NCBI GenBank assembly: GCA_944989445.1
Contig: CALYLW010001186.1
Span: 62,001 to 126,000 of the forward strand
Source of the DNA: Ampullaceana balthica
Taxonomy: Eukaryota; Mollusca; Gastropoda; Lymnaeidae
DNA: 64,000 nt
Direction: 5' to 3'
Of this stretch, positions 1 through 12,045 are shown in pieces. A program made the position numbers and the translations under genes. The notes below the pieces were generated by a model that worked only from the letters and a program-made list of their open reading frames with translations, did not search any database and was not told the DNA's origin. Within the stretch, counting starts at the first letter, position 1; each line of letters opens with the position of its first letter.

Positions 1-687
1 AAGGTCCCATGCTGGGGTTCAGAAGTTTCCTTAGACACGGCATACGAGCCACATTTATTTTCGCTAATTTATGTCAGTTACTCATTTGGAGCTTGGTTGA
101 CTTAGGGGCAGCCCTTATCCACAGGAAAAAGACAGTGCCTTCAATAAGATTATTGCTTCTCATTAAGACAACCAAGCGCGCTAACGCTCAATAACACGCC
201 CCATGTGATGTGCTTACATAATGATAGTTTGTTTAATGGGCTCATTTAATTTTTTTAATTTAATATTATTTCCATGTACTATAGCCAAATACCAACATAT
301 TTAATGAATAGCAAGCTGTAACAGATTTGTAAAAGTTAGTCTAAGAAATTAATTCCAGTGTTAAAAGATATCATAAAAGTAACAATCAATTACAGATATA
401 TAAAATATTATTTTTGCATTTCTCTTTTAAAAAGATCAATGTATGTACATGTATAATTTGGAAACTATTTTTGTGTTTAATTTCTTGAGATTAACATGTG
501 TCGATAAATCCAAAATAGATTTTGAACAAAAAAAAATATATTTATGTTAAGGGTCTAACTTGGTTTTCTTTATGGGGGTAAATCGCGCATAGTATGTTGA
601 TTATTTAAATCATACTGTGCAGTCATGTATTAATAAAAAAAATTAAACTATTTTGGTTAGTGTAGTGAGTAGTGCCAATTAGCTTAT
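1..687. other. AT-rich intergenic, nothing recognised
   Basis: No open frame here resembles a known family. The 61-codon frame near the start has no recognisable motif and no splice context. This stretch lies downstream of the stop codon of the minus-strand GPCR, so part of it may be that gene's 3' UTR. Confidence 0.5.
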
Positions 688-1662
688 TCAGAGACCACAG
701 ACCAATTTTTTAAACTTTGCAGCGAACTTTGAACTCAATGTGACGTAAATTATAAAATTTGATGATGTATACGTGTAACTAAGAGTTGATAAAACGAGTA
801 GGCTTGCATGATAGGAAAACGCATCTGATTCTTTTAAAAAAATGTAGGTGATGGGTTTACGACAGAAATTAAGAATGGCGAACACGGAAATACAAAATAA
901 TAATTTAAACGCACGTAATTCTTTTTTCTTTTTAGAAAAACCGCAAATGGATTCTTTTGAAAATGATCTTGACATTAAAAAAATCTTAATAGCTATGGCT
1001 GTGTTACAAACCACAATTGACAGCATTGGAATCATTGTGGTAATCATTGAAAAAGCCAAGTGAAACAAACTATTATAAGCATTGTTCTTATAATCGTATA
1101 TTGGGGAAAGTGCATGAAAAGTAGGAAATATAATTAGATACAGATACATAGGAATAACGGCTAAAATAAATTTCACACGTTTCGCTGTAAAAACTCTTGA
1201 GATGACAAAGGGGAAAAAGACGGCCACCAATCTCTCCACTGAAAGTACGGCGATGAGATTAAAGCTGGCAAGCATCGTTGATTCGTTTAAGGTGAACTGT
1301 AACACATTCCAACCCAATAAGTATTTAAAGTTAAAAAAAGTGAAGAATATATAAAGGCTCTCAATATAGTTGAATAAAAGATGCATACAATCACTTACCG
1401 TGATAGATATCAATAGAATGTTTGTTGGATCTTGAAGTCCACTGCGAGTTAAAATGTAAATTGTAAGAATGTTCCTCACAATTCCAAATAGGCCAATGAA
1501 TTGATTACAAAACGTGGATAAGAAGGTATCCAAGAGGAAATAATCCACTCTAAATGATAGATCAAAAAGAAGGCCTTTGTTAATTGATTTAAAATTGTTT
1601 ATTTTCCAAGCAGGTTGTGAAATATTTGCAGTTATAACGTTCGTCTCTGTTTTAAATGCCAT
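688..1662 (-). CDS. Divergent class A (rhodopsin-like) GPCR, candidate chemosensory receptor
   Basis: A single uninterrupted frame encodes 324 residues, the usual length of a minimal class A GPCR. Seven hydrophobic segments can be placed: TM1 about 51-73 with the GxxxN motif (N64), TM2 82-108 with SD (D91), TM3 125-150 ending in ER (E143-R144, the DRY position), TM4 163-182 lacking the usual Trp, TM5 202-229 with P212, TM6 252-275 with a Cys-x-x-Pro end (C267, P270) and TM7 286-310 in which NPxxY has become S-N-F-I-I-Y. The short N-terminus carries one N-glycosylation sequon (N13-I-S). The usual Cys at the top of TM3 is absent. It would sit in the plasma membrane and signal through G proteins; the ligand is unknown. 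Intronless, divergent receptors of this kind are typical of gastropod chemoreceptor expansions, but a small peptide receptor is the alternative. The ATG start is followed by a plausible extracellular tail. Confidence 0.75.
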   Translation of the reverse strand: MAFKTETNVITANISQPAWKINNFKSINKGLLFDLSFRVDYFLLDTFLSTFCNQFIGLFGIVRNILTIYILTRSGLQDPTNILLISITVSDCMHLLFNYIESLYIFFTFFNFKYLLGWNVLQFTLNESTMLASFNLIAVLSVERLVAVFFPFVISRVFTAKRVKFILAVIPMYLYLIIFPTFHALSPIYDYKNNAYNSLFHLAFSMITTMIPMLSIVVCNTAIAIKIFLMSRSFSKESICGFSKKKKELRAFKLLFCISVFAILNFCRKPITYIFLKESDAFSYHASLLVLSTLSYTYTSSNFIIYVTLSSKFAAKFKKLVCGL

Positions 1663-3337
1663 ATCTGATTTTGGATAAGGTTAATTTACCATGTGTGCTG
1701 TCAGGACATGCTAAAGGGCTGAAATATCAAATAAGTATTCTCACTCCTCCAGATCATTTGATCATTCTGATAAAAGAATACATTACAAATATTGCCATTT
1801 TTTTCCTGAAAATCCATTGAATTCTAGAAAGTGTTCAATTTTTTGGATGAGTATAATGTGTCAGCAATTTCTGTCTTAGTGAGAAAACATTCGGATTCAT
1901 TTCCTTCTGTCTTCGATTACGAACGATAGATATATGATTGCTTTGTCATTCATGAAAATTTTTTCCAACGTAACAATTTTCTTTTCTAGTCGACTTTAAT
2001 TTGGATTTATGAAAGAATCTTGCTGTTCATTCTGAAAAAAATAAATGTATCTTTTATATGGCTCAATTTATTTATAAAAAAAAGGGGGGGGGGTCATTTT
2101 TAAAATACGCTTCGCTGGGGAAAATATATTAACTATTTTTTTGTATACCACACAATCCGTATATTCCTAAAAAATTCTAGAAACATTTTAATTTCAGAAT
2201 GCTTATACAAAATTTCACAAGTGATATTTGTTCAATAATGAAACAAAATATCTAAATTAAACAATATCCAGTACACAGCGCTTGTTAAAATTTGTATGTC
2301 TCAAAATAATAGTTTATGTTTAGGCAACGGAAAGAAAACACATTACGAAGTGTCTTTGTCAAACCAGTTTTTACTCGATTTAATATGGTATATTTTTAGT
2401 TATTTTCTGTTAATTTGAATAGAAATGATAATAAACAAAACAGTTTTAAAAAAAATAAATAGATGAAAATATAAGAAAGTGCATCTTCAACTTACTAGTG
2501 TACCTAAAATTTCAAAAAAATATAAAATTCCAAGTGTAAAACTATTTTTGATTGATAACACATGATTTTATGATCTAATTTAGTATCAATCTTTGGGCGT
2601 ATCAATAATTAATTGATGATTAAATTATATTCCAAAATTGGCATTTAAAAATAAATTAAAACAAAATTAAGATCACAAATTATAATAAAAAATACAATTA
2701 TTTATCTATTCCATAAAACATAATTAACCTATTATCATATTTAATAAAAAAAATAATTTGAATATATTAACAATCGATTTCCTATTATATAAAAATCATA
2801 TAAATACTGTTTAAAAACTTACCATAAATTTTTGTTTACCTATTCAATCATTTATCTATTTTATAAAATACCAATTACGTATTATTACAAAAAGATAGGT
2901 TTAAAAGCAACTCATTCAGATAAGCAAACTGAATGATAATATACTGTATACTTATTAAAAATGTATAAATGTAAGATGAAACAATGTCAATATAAAGAGT
3001 AAGAGTTTTTGTTCTTTTGTTTGTTTTTTTTAAAATATAAAAAATCGTTATTTTTCTTTAAACAAAAAATTTGAGTGATATTTTGTTGCGTGAAAAATAC
3101 AAATACGTTTTTATCCGCATGACTAAAAATTAATTATTTTTTGCAAGCAGAATGTTAAGGAAGGTAACTCGTTGTTTTGATTGATGTCTATGTTTCTATC
3201 TTTTTTTTTCTTTTTTTTTCTTTTTTTTTAAATTTATTTTTTAATTTTTTTTTGTTTTTGTTTTTTTTTGTTTTTGTTCTGAAAGCAGAAATAGAACATT
3301 GAAAAGATGTCAACTTATTACTCTTTGGTATTTAAGG
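1663..3337. other. AT-rich intergenic, upstream of the minus-strand GPCR
   Basis: This holds the 5' flank of the receptor gene. Apart from long A/T runs and a G-run at 2083-2092 I see no coding sequence and no clear promoter element. 3199-3276 is almost pure T broken by single C, A or G bases. Confidence 0.5.
3199..3276. repeat. T-rich low-complexity tract
   Basis: Nearly uninterrupted T runs separated by single C, A or G bases. It could be the poly(A) tail of a minus-strand retroelement, but no element body is recognisable next to it. Confidence 0.6.
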
Positions 3338-3548
3338 CAGGGGTCGGCGAACTTTTTTCCCCATTAACCAAAATATAAAAGTTTATGTTGACGTTAACAC
3401 CGTCGCTGCGAGATCCTGCCACACGACTAGGGAGTTGGGGTAGCGTTGTAAATCCACCCCCCCCCACAAAGGATCTGGGGCTAAGCCCCAGACAAAAATT
3501 AAGACTGACAAGTGCCTAAAAATGAATCATAAAAATCGCCGACCCATC
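3338..3548. mobile_element. Possible short hAT-like non-autonomous element
   Basis: The left edge reads CAGGGGTCGGCGA and the right edge TCGCCGACCC, a perfect 10-bp inverted repeat about 200 bp apart (3341-3350 and 3536-3545). CAGGGGTCGGC is a typical hAT terminus. I could not find a matching 8-bp duplication, so the ends are provisional. Confidence 0.35.
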
Positions 3549-3975
3549 TTCTAAGGAATGTCTTAATATTTGATTTTTTAGTAATGTAAGAAAAAAATTA
3601 ACGCGAGTTATTCAATTTCTGTGAATAATTTTTTATTTATTTTAAAATAAAAAAGGTTTTTTTTTAAATAAAAAAAAATTAATATATTTGTATACTGAAA
3701 GAAATTATTTAAAACTTTAAAAAAACATTTTATATTCTATAAAGAAACAGTTAAATACCATTAAAAATCATAAATATGTTCTTAAATTAATTTTAATTTT
3801 GTTGAATATTCAATCATTTAACAATTATTTAAATAACAATTAAGATATTCTAGCAATAGTAATTAAACAATTTTAAAATAAAAAATTACTTAATCTATTT
3901 ACATTACATATCTATTTCATAAATTATCCGTTTACATTTTCTATAAAATCATGTATATACTCTAAAAATATAATG
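3549..3975. other. AT-rich intergenic
   Basis: Runs of A and T with no coding signal; nothing else recognised up to the hAT element that follows. Confidence 0.5.
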
Positions 3976-3983
3976 TACATTTT

Positions 3984-5777
3984 CAGTGGCCTAGCTAACG
4001 GGGGGATGGTGGGGGAGGTCTGCCTCGGGCGACATACATTTTGAGGCCGGCATTTGTGGGCATTTGAAGAGTAAAGCTATTTCCGACAACCACCCTTTTT
4101 CTTTTGAGGGAAGCAAAGCAAGGTGAAACAAAAAGATTCTTAATTTTGAGTTTTAATTAACGGATTCTCGCAACATTTGTTTGATTACATAGTAATGGTT
4201 ATTACTAACACAAAACCGTTCAAAAGTTTAAAATCGATCACAAAAGGAATCGATTTGTTTGGAAAATTAAACGGTATTCGTCACAGATGTCACTTTTATA
4301 AGACAATTAAGAAGACGTAGTCCCATATTTAGAGCAAGAAGTACAACGAGAAATGTTTTTATCCATGAATGGAATTATAAAAGAAAATAAAAGAGCGCGT
4401 TGATGAGTTGCAGGTTCGTTGTTAAAGAACAGTTCAATATTTAAAAAAAGGATACAGGTATTTATGGCAGTACACAGGGCCGATCTTAGCAATTACGGGG
4501 CATATGCGGCTTTCTATAAGAAAAGGAGTACACGAGGCCCAGTTTGGGTAGGGAAAGGTATGAATAAGGATAATAAGTGAAAATTAAGCTAGGTGGGCCT
4601 ATGAAAGCACGGGGCTCACTGCGGCTGCTTAGGTTGCAGTGGCCTAAGACCAGCCCTGGCTGTACCTACACTACAAGAACAGGCTTTATGTCAGAAAAAT
4701 AAGGGGGGGGGGAAGCCCCCCTTGATCTTTTAAAATATATTCAAAAGTATAGATTGGAAAATTCTGTACCCAACATTATACTTTTGCTAAGAATTTTGTT
4801 CAACAAATGCTATCAGTGTTTCTAGTTGTGAAAGGAGCTTCTAAAAACTGAAGTTGATTAAAAAATAATTTCGTTCCACAATGAGTGATTTAAGGATACA
4901 TAAACTAGCAATATTATCGATCGAAAAAAATATTACGTACAATTTAAATTTTTATTGCCTAAAACACGATTTTTCTACTATGAAAGTTAGGTAAGTAAAT
5001 GTATAAATATGCTTACATAATAATGTATACAATTTATTTGTTTATAAAGAAAAAAATATATTTATAAATAAAAAATAGAAGCATATTAATTGATAATGTT
5101 TTTGGATATAAAATTGGAATATGTTTTGTTAAATTTGGGGGGCGGGGACCTGCGACCACAATAACTTTTGTGTGGCCTTTTAAAATGTATCTTTTATTTT
5201 AATAAATGTGTATTTATATGTATATCATCTTATGCGGTCACTTTTATTACTGCTTACATTAATGGGAAATGCAATGGTAAAAATGATCGTTTCAATTACG
5301 ATATTTATTCATTTTTATTAATTTATAACAACCATCAAATTATTGACTTATGGGTCTGTCCATAAACGACGTAACGCAACTTTGGTTGATTTTCACCCCT
5401 TCACCCGTCGTCACAAAAACTTAGATTACTTCCTGAATATGACGTCACAAAGCTTCCCCCCTCCCCTATAAAAGCCGTATTTTCTAATTGAAAATGAGCA
5501 TGTCTTAAATCACATTTTTGTCATTTAAATATGTTTTTTTGCGTAAGGCTACACTCTAATATCGTAACACACGTGAAGCCATGTAAAACGTCATTAAATA
5601 AAATGTCGTTAATCATATATTTAAGTCGAACTTTTATTCAAAATTGCGCATTTTGCTGTAACGTCAAATGTGTGACTCCACCGTCCCCCCAGGTGCCTGA
5701 CGTCATTTATGGAGGCCAATAAAAGGGCGGCAAATTGGAGACCGCCCCGGGCTGCAAAAGATCTAGCTACGCCACTG
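3984..5777. mobile_element. Non-autonomous hAT element, CAGTGGCGTAGC family
   Basis: The left end reads CAGTGGCCTAGCTAACG and the right end is its inverted partner CTAGCTACGCCACTG. The flanks TACATTTT (3976-3983) and TACCTATT (5778-5785) form an 8-bp target duplication with two mismatches, as expected for an old hAT insertion. No transposase fragment is recognisable inside. The subterminal GGTCTGCCTCGGGCG and GCCCCGGGCTGCAAA arms extend the inverted similarity. The same family supplies elements at 32052, 39587 and 50429. A second small hAT element (4475-4658) is nested inside, so this copy is the older of the two. Confidence 0.75.
4475..4658. mobile_element. 184-bp hAT MITE nested in the larger hAT element
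   Basis: Terminal inverted repeats are CAGGGCCGATCTTAG on the left and CTAAGACCAGCCCTG on the right. The flanks GCAGTACA and GCTGTACC look like a diverged 8-bp duplication (6 of 8 match). No coding capacity. Confidence 0.65.
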
Positions 5778-5785
5778 TACCTATT

Positions 5786-6273
5786 TTATAAACATTAGAT
5801 TACCGATCATATTAACAAGCAATCACCTATTAAAAAAGGAATGATTTATTATATTTTTATAATTGTATACAAATATTTTACTTAAAATATCGTAGTACAT
5901 CCCAAAATTGTCCACCCTAAACCACCTAGGTATTTGAAAAAATCAAATTATCGGATATTGTGATCGACACACATGGTTTGTTACACATTAATTTGTCATT
6001 AAAAACATATTTCTTCACCGAAGCCTTAAAAACAATCTTAAACATACCTACGTTTTTTACAATCCCTTGCTCGTTAGTGGTGGCTCAATGAAACTTGTGA
6101 ACGCTGCTTCACTTGCCCCATAGGCCGTCATGGACTGAAAAGGGGGTTATTATTATTTTTTAGAAAAAATTAATCTTCGTTATAGTTTATTCTCTTTCAA
6201 AACCAGCTACTGTTTCAGTGTTTAAAACAACAACCCCACACCTCACACGTATTATTGAAATCATATCTTAAAA
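5786..6273. other. AT-rich intergenic
   Basis: No coding signal or element ends recognised between the hAT element and the 38-bp minisatellite. Confidence 0.5.
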
Positions 6274-6768
6274 CCCCACCCTAACGTGACACACGCTGTA
6301 AGCCTGTCAAAGCCCACCCTAACGTGACACACACTGCAGGTGTGTCTAATCCCACCATAATGTGAAAAACGCTGCAGGCCTGTCAAATCCCACCCTAAAT
6401 TGACACACGCTGCAGGCCTGTTAAAAGCCACCCTAAAGTGACACACGTTGAGGGCCTGTCAAATCCCAATCTAACATGACACACGCTGCAGGCCTGTCAA
6501 ATCCCACCCTAACGTGATACATGCTGCATGCCTGTCAAATCCCACCCAAAAATGACAAACGCTGCAGACCTGTAAAATCCCACCAAAACGTGACACACGC
6601 TAAAGGCCAGTCAAATCCCACCCTAACGTTAAACACGCTGCGGGCCTGTCAAATCCCACCCTAACGTGACACACGCTACAGGCCTGTAAAATCCCACCCA
6701 AACGTGACACACGCTACAGGCCTGTCAAATCCCACCCAACGTGACACATGATGCAGGCCTGTCAAATC
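6274..6768. repeat. 38-bp minisatellite, about 13 copies
   Basis: The unit is close to CACACGCTGCAGGCCTGTC followed by AAATCCCACCCTAACGTGA. Copies diverge by scattered substitutions and single-base indels, so the array is not freshly homogenised. The 61-codon minus-strand frame across it is a by-product of the repetition. Confidence 0.9.
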
Positions 6769-8543
6769 AAACTTGTTCCAAAACTGTCATTAATATCATA
6801 TAATATTATAGTTTTTTAAAGTTCATTTAAAAGAAAACACTGCCATATTAAAAAAAAACAACAACAACAAAATGAAACTCATAATGGACGCTATACATTC
6901 TCAATAAGTAACACTACCATTATTGTAAGCAGTCGGACACAACGTCAGGTCTCTTTAATTCACACCGAGAATGACGTGTATATCCATACAGATTTCAACT
7001 TAGCAAATGTTACAACATTTTAACACACGCTGCGTCATTAAAACGACCAGGTCTTAATGTGATATACCTTTGCGTCGTTAATATTTTCTGTCTCTATTTG
7101 CTGCTTAAAATATATTCACTTCTCTATCAATTTTTACCAATTGTTTTATTATTAGTGTCATAAAAAAGAATGACCCAATTATGGAAAACTCATGGTAATT
7201 TACAAATAACAAAACGTTGCATTGTAATGCGATTTATTGTAGTCGTAAAGAAATTGTCCTCAATAATCACTGCAGCCATCATCATCGCAGTGATGTGTAA
7301 CAATAATTGTTAACCTTGTCTAGTCAAAAGGTCAGCCTTTGAAATAGCGTACATTATTTTTCATGAGCAAATACTGAAGACAACCATAGAATGAGTGAAT
7401 ATTTGTATAACATTTAATTAAGTCATGTTATACATTTGTTTTTGTAAATACCATCCGCCGTGTGCTTGTACTCCTGACATTAAAGTAACTGACACAAAGC
7501 AGAATAGGTTTTCTTGCATTCGACATAATACTTTGATAGACGTGTTTATTTCAGTTTATATCTTTTGGTAATAAATAAGACATTAACTGAACATTAAAAC
7601 AACATCGGGGGAAATACATGGCGAATCTAAAAATTAGATAGAAAAGATTAAATTAACTTTAACTGTGTAATCCTGAAAATAAAACGAGCTGCTCTTCGGT
7701 AATATAATTTAATCTCCTGTTTTATTTTCTTGAAGCAGATTTTAGAATCTTCTGGTATATTATGAAAGCCGTTTTATTATTTGTAAATTTCTCTATGACT
7801 CAAAAACGCATGAATTGATTTCCAAATTCATTTTGAAAAAACATATATAACCAGCACATTGAAGCAAAGACAATGTTACAATATATGTTGGTAAATAAAA
7901 AGACGAAATGTTTGAAGTATGATCTACTCTTTGTTAGAGTGAATCTTACTGCAAAATAAAAAAAAATATAAGAAAAAAAAAGTAAAAAAAAAGCGTCACT
8001 CTTATTGAGAACCGTTTTACAATTTATTCATGTGGTCGCATTAAAAATCATAGGAAATTTTTATAAATATTTTTTTTTCGATTTCAAGGGCACAATTTGT
8101 TTTCATTTTCTTTTAGTTTTTTGTTGTTTTTTTTTCGGGCATATGTTTATATATTTCATTTTAGTTAAATACACATATACTGTTTGACAACATATTTGGT
8201 TTTATGGTAAATCCTAATTAAAATTCCAAACTGTTTGCAGAAATAGTGATATATGTTTTGAACAAGTCCGGTGTTTAAATGGATGTAAGCTGCCATATTA
8301 CATAGTCTACGTCGCATTGTTTTATTCGTGAATATCTAACAACTGTAAACTTTATCATCACTTACAGTGTGAAGGAGATTATATTTCTAAATCTGGACAG
8401 GATCAGTTTCTAAGCAATAATATTTTTAAAGTTACTTTGTTCATGAAACTGAAAATGCGATTTTGTTTACCAGACAGCATTATATCAATTGAGCTTTAAT
8501 TTATATTTGCCAATAAATATAAATTTGGTGCTGATCTAAAGAA
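6769..8543. other. AT-rich intergenic, 5' flank of the plus-strand GPCR
   Basis: No coding sequence recognised. Any promoter of the receptor that starts at 8544 should lie here, but I see no convincing TATA box or initiator among the many AT runs. Confidence 0.45.
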
Positions 8544-9602
8544 ATGAAACTTGCCAATGGTCTCTCTAAAACATTTCTTTTACATAACAAAATGGTTTCA
8601 AATTTAACCAATACTCTCGAGTATATTTATCATGAGCCAAAAAAATCCACCGTTCAATTCTCACAGGGCATTTGCTTCAAATTAATTATAACCCATGTGT
8701 TAGCTCCTATTCTGTGTGTTTGTGGACTGGCTGGAAGTGTCATCATTATCAAGGTTCTCAAATATCACAAATTATATCCTACGACGAGTACTCTTCTATA
8801 TTCAATGACTGCTTCAGACATTTTTCTAAAGGTCACAGAAGCGTTTACTTTGGTCATACTAATAGTAGAACTCTTCGACAGTGTCTCTGGCTACGTCTTG
8901 GGTTCATTTTACATGATTTTTATAGAAAGGTGGAATCGCCTGGCGTACCATTTTAGCCTCTGTACACTCGCCCTCATTGCACTGGAAACACTTGTCATAG
9001 CTTCTTCTCCAGGTTTAGCATCACGAATATTCACACCATTCCGTATGAAGTGGTCAGTGGTCGTGTTGGTGACCATTACTTTTATCTTTACCTTCACGAA
9101 CTTGTATTTATGTGATCAGATGGCAATAGTGAACGGGTTTTTAAAGAAGGTGAAGTCTGTTTTTTTTATTAAGCATAGAGATGTCGCCAGATCACTGAAT
9201 CAAATTAGTATAAACGTCATTCTGCATTTCCCTTTCGTCTTAATAAGTATAACACCTGTGACAGTAATCATTGTGATGTCTTATCGTAATAAGGTCAAGA
9301 CGAATATTCCTCTTGTCATTAAAAGTAGAGCTAGACAATTCAAACAATTGAAGATACTTTCTATCATTTTGACTGTTCGGCTTGTTACTTTGTTTCCAAT
9401 CATATTTATGATTATTTTAAATAATTTTAATGTGATTCATAATTTTCCCAAGGAAGCTCTTTACATATGGGATATAATAATTATAATTTCTCATTATAGC
9501 TTCCACTTAATAAATGCATTTATTTTTGTTTTTATGAGTTCTAGGGCGTTGAAATCTGTTAAAAATGTGTTCTCTCATGAAAGGTTTAGTATAATAATTT
9601 AA
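8544..9602 (+). CDS. Divergent class A-like GPCR lacking the DRY arginine, candidate chemosensory receptor
   Basis: One open frame of 352 residues has seven membrane segments: TM1 about 50-73 (G-L-A-G-S, so the usual Asn is Ser65), TM2 82-110 with SD (D92), TM3 133-153, TM4 168-190, TM5 225-247 with P238, TM6 267-292 and TM7 309-331 with N324-A-F-I-F in place of NPxxY. The DRY position reads E148-T149-L, so the normally invariant Arg is lost. A sequon is present near the N-terminus (N20-L-T) and the C-tail is short. Two in-frame starts are possible, Met1 (8544) and Met17 (8592). It shares layout and length with the receptor at 688-1662 and probably belongs to the same gastropod chemoreceptor-like group, but the motif loss makes non-canonical coupling or early decay possible. 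The frame has no stop or shift, which argues for an expressed gene. Confidence 0.7.
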   Translation: MKLANGLSKTFLLHNKMVSNLTNTLEYIYHEPKKSTVQFSQGICFKLIITHVLAPILCVCGLAGSVIIIKVLKYHKLYPTTSTLLYSMTASDIFLKVTEAFTLVILIVELFDSVSGYVLGSFYMIFIERWNRLAYHFSLCTLALIALETLVIASSPGLASRIFTPFRMKWSVVVLVTITFIFTFTNLYLCDQMAIVNGFLKKVKSVFFIKHRDVARSLNQISINVILHFPFVLISITPVTVIIVMSYRNKVKTNIPLVIKSRARQFKQLKILSIILTVRLVTLFPIIFMIILNNFNVIHNFPKEALYIWDIIIIISHYSFHLINAFIFVFMSSRALKSVKNVFSHERFSIII

Positions 9603-10089
9603 ATTTACTTTTATTCTTTAAGGTTTGTATTTTTAGTACAGCTGTGTAACCAGACGTAAAAAATTTTTATTAACCCAATTTATTTTAGCCAGATATTTAT
9701 TTCCATGATATTACATTTATCAAAAGATTACATTAAATTTTTAGAACATCAAGTATTTAAAAAACAAAATATTAAATAATGAAGTAAAAAATAAACTAAG
9801 TATTAAATAAACGCAAACATTCAAAAACAGACAACGTAACAATTTCCTTAACTGAATACTATTTAATTTAGTTTTACTTGTTTACCATTTTAATCGTTAC
9901 ATTTCTTATTATTTAGTAGGCCATGTGTAGTAAAAGAAATTATACTTTTAAATGATAATACATATTTTATTTATATATAAGAGAATGTCCCAGTCATTAT
10001 CAGTCCATGTATTATTTTGATGTGCTAATATTTTTGTAGTAAATAATTTTCGGAGACAAGAGCATTTCATATCTATTTTAGACGTCACT
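9603..10089. other. AT-rich 3' flank of GPCR
   Basis: No feature recognised. Several AATAAA-like words occur, any of which could serve polyadenylation of the receptor transcript. Confidence 0.45.
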
Positions 10090-10620
10090 TCTATAAATAA
10101 TATTATGTCGTCTTCGCTTATCTATGTTTTATAGCTCGTCTTGTTATTTTATTAGAGTTTTCAAATGTTGTTAGTGTGTTTATTTATTGGTTTATTCAGT
10201 CAACTTATTCCACACCAGAACTCTAGACAGGAAGAACGAGAATTTATATATGTTTTGTTCTTTGATATGGAATAAGAAAATGGTTTTTTATCCCTATTTC
10301 TATCTCAGAGTTATATTAGATTATCTTTTGTGTTGTATTTCAAAGAATCAATTGCCTTACGTATTATTACCACTTCGCTCTTTTCTCATACTCTTTAGTG
10401 TTTTCTAAGGATAAATGACTTAGCTAATGTATTACTCTCGTCAATGTGAAATATGCCCCAGTAATATATCTGGCAACTATTTGTGTGAATTTGTCTATTT
10501 TATAAATGTTTGTGTGTGTGTGTGTGTGATGGATTGGTCTTATGCGGATGATGAATATTCTAAAACAGGTCTTACCAGATTACGGTAGCCTTTACATTTA
10601 TATTAATATTCAATTTGTAA
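10090..10620 (-). mobile_element. CR1/Jockey-type LINE 3'-end fragment (copy 1)
   Basis: Read on the minus strand, this encodes a broken version of the reverse-transcriptase C-terminus seen more clearly at 12046-13050: an A-R-Y-I-T-G motif, then V-W-N-K-L-T-E in place of the usual W-N-x-L-P. Stops and shifts are frequent. A GT microsatellite lies at 10508-10528. The fragment ends next to the 72-bp minisatellite. Confidence 0.65.
10508..10528. repeat. (GT)n microsatellite
   Basis: About ten uninterrupted GT dinucleotides inside the LINE fragment. Confidence 0.9.
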
Positions 10621-10667
10621 AAAATTCTTTTTATAAAACCTAAGGAGTTCGTTCTTTTATTAAATTA

Positions 10668-12045
10668 ATTCTTTGACATTGGTATTTAATGATAATATCT
10701 CAATCTTTATCTTATCTTATCTGTTACAGACGCTCCTTCTACACATGACATTGGGATTCTATGATAATATCTCACTCTTTATCTTATCTTATCTGTTGCA
10801 GACGCTCCTTCTATACATGACATTGGGATTCTATGATAATATCTCACTCTTTATCTTATCTTATCTGCTACAGACGCTCCTTCTATACATGCCATTGGAA
10901 TTCTATGATAATATCTCACTCTTTATCTTATCTTATCTGTTACAGACACTCCTTCTATACATGACATTGGGATTCTATGATAATATCTCACTCTTTATCT
11001 TATCTTATCTGTTACAGACGCTCCTTCTATACATGACATTGGGATTCTATGATAATATCTCACTCTTTATCTTATCTTATCTGTTACAGACGCTCCTTCT
11101 ATACATGACATTGGGATTCTATGATAATATCTCACTATTTATCTTATCTTATCTGTTACAGACGCTCCTTCTTTACATGACATTGGGATTCTATGATAAT
11201 ATCTCACTCTTTATCTTATCTTATCTGTTACAGACGCTCCTTCTTTACATGACATTGGGATTCTATGATAATATCTCACTCTTTATCTTATCTTATCTGT
11301 TTCAGACGATCCTTCTATACATGACATTGGAATTATATGATAATATCTCACTCTTTATCTTATCTTATATGTTACAGACGCTCCTTCTTTACATGACATT
11401 GGGATTCTATGATAATATCTCACTCTTTATCTTATCTTATCTGTTACAGACGCTCCTTCTTTACATGACATTGGGATTCTATGATAATATCTCACTCTTT
11501 ATCTTATCTTATCTGTTACAGACGCTCCTTCTTTACATGACATTGGGATTCTATGATAATATCTCACTCTTTATCTTATCTTATCTGTTACAGACGCTCC
11601 TTCTTTACATGACATTGGGATTCTATGATAATATCTCACTCTTTATCTTATCTTATCTGTTACAGACGCTCCTTCTATACATGACATTGGAATTATATGA
11701 TAATATCTCACTCTTTATCTTATCTTATCTGTTACAGACGCTCCTTCTTTACATGACATTGGGATTCTATGATAATATCTCACTCTTTATCTTATCTTAT
11801 CTGTTACAGACGATCCTTCTATACATGACATTGTGATTCTATGATAATATCTCACTCTTTATCTTATCTTATCTGTTACAGACGATCCTTCTATACATGA
11901 CATTGGAATTCTATGATAATATCTCACTTTTTATATTATCTTATCTGTTACAGACGCTCCTTCTATACATGACATTGGAATTCTATGATAATATATCACT
12001 CTTTATCTTATCTTATCTGTTACAGACGATCCTTCTATACATACG
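10668..12045. repeat. 72-bp minisatellite, about 19 copies, sharing sequence with a LINE tail
   Basis: The unit is 72 bp and highly uniform. Half of it, TTATCTGTTACAGACGCTCC and the bases around it, also occurs next to LINE 3' ends of the same family at 23955, 26870, 27590 and 41818, so the array looks like an expansion of that LINE's 3' untranslated tail. Since 72 is a multiple of three, one plus-strand frame stays open for 387 codons (24-residue hydrophobic period) before a single TGA near 11834. I regard that frame as accidental. LINE fragments in the same orientation abut both sides. Confidence 0.9.

Noticed and set aside
848..1063. Small plus-strand frame near 0.9 kb
   Set aside because: Antisense to TM5-TM7 of the GPCR, which explains its openness.
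10673..11836. 387-codon plus-strand frame as a multi-pass membrane protein
   Set aside because: It is a pure by-product of a 72-bp tandem repeat related to a LINE tail; no unique sequence, no family, and the repeat continues after the stop.
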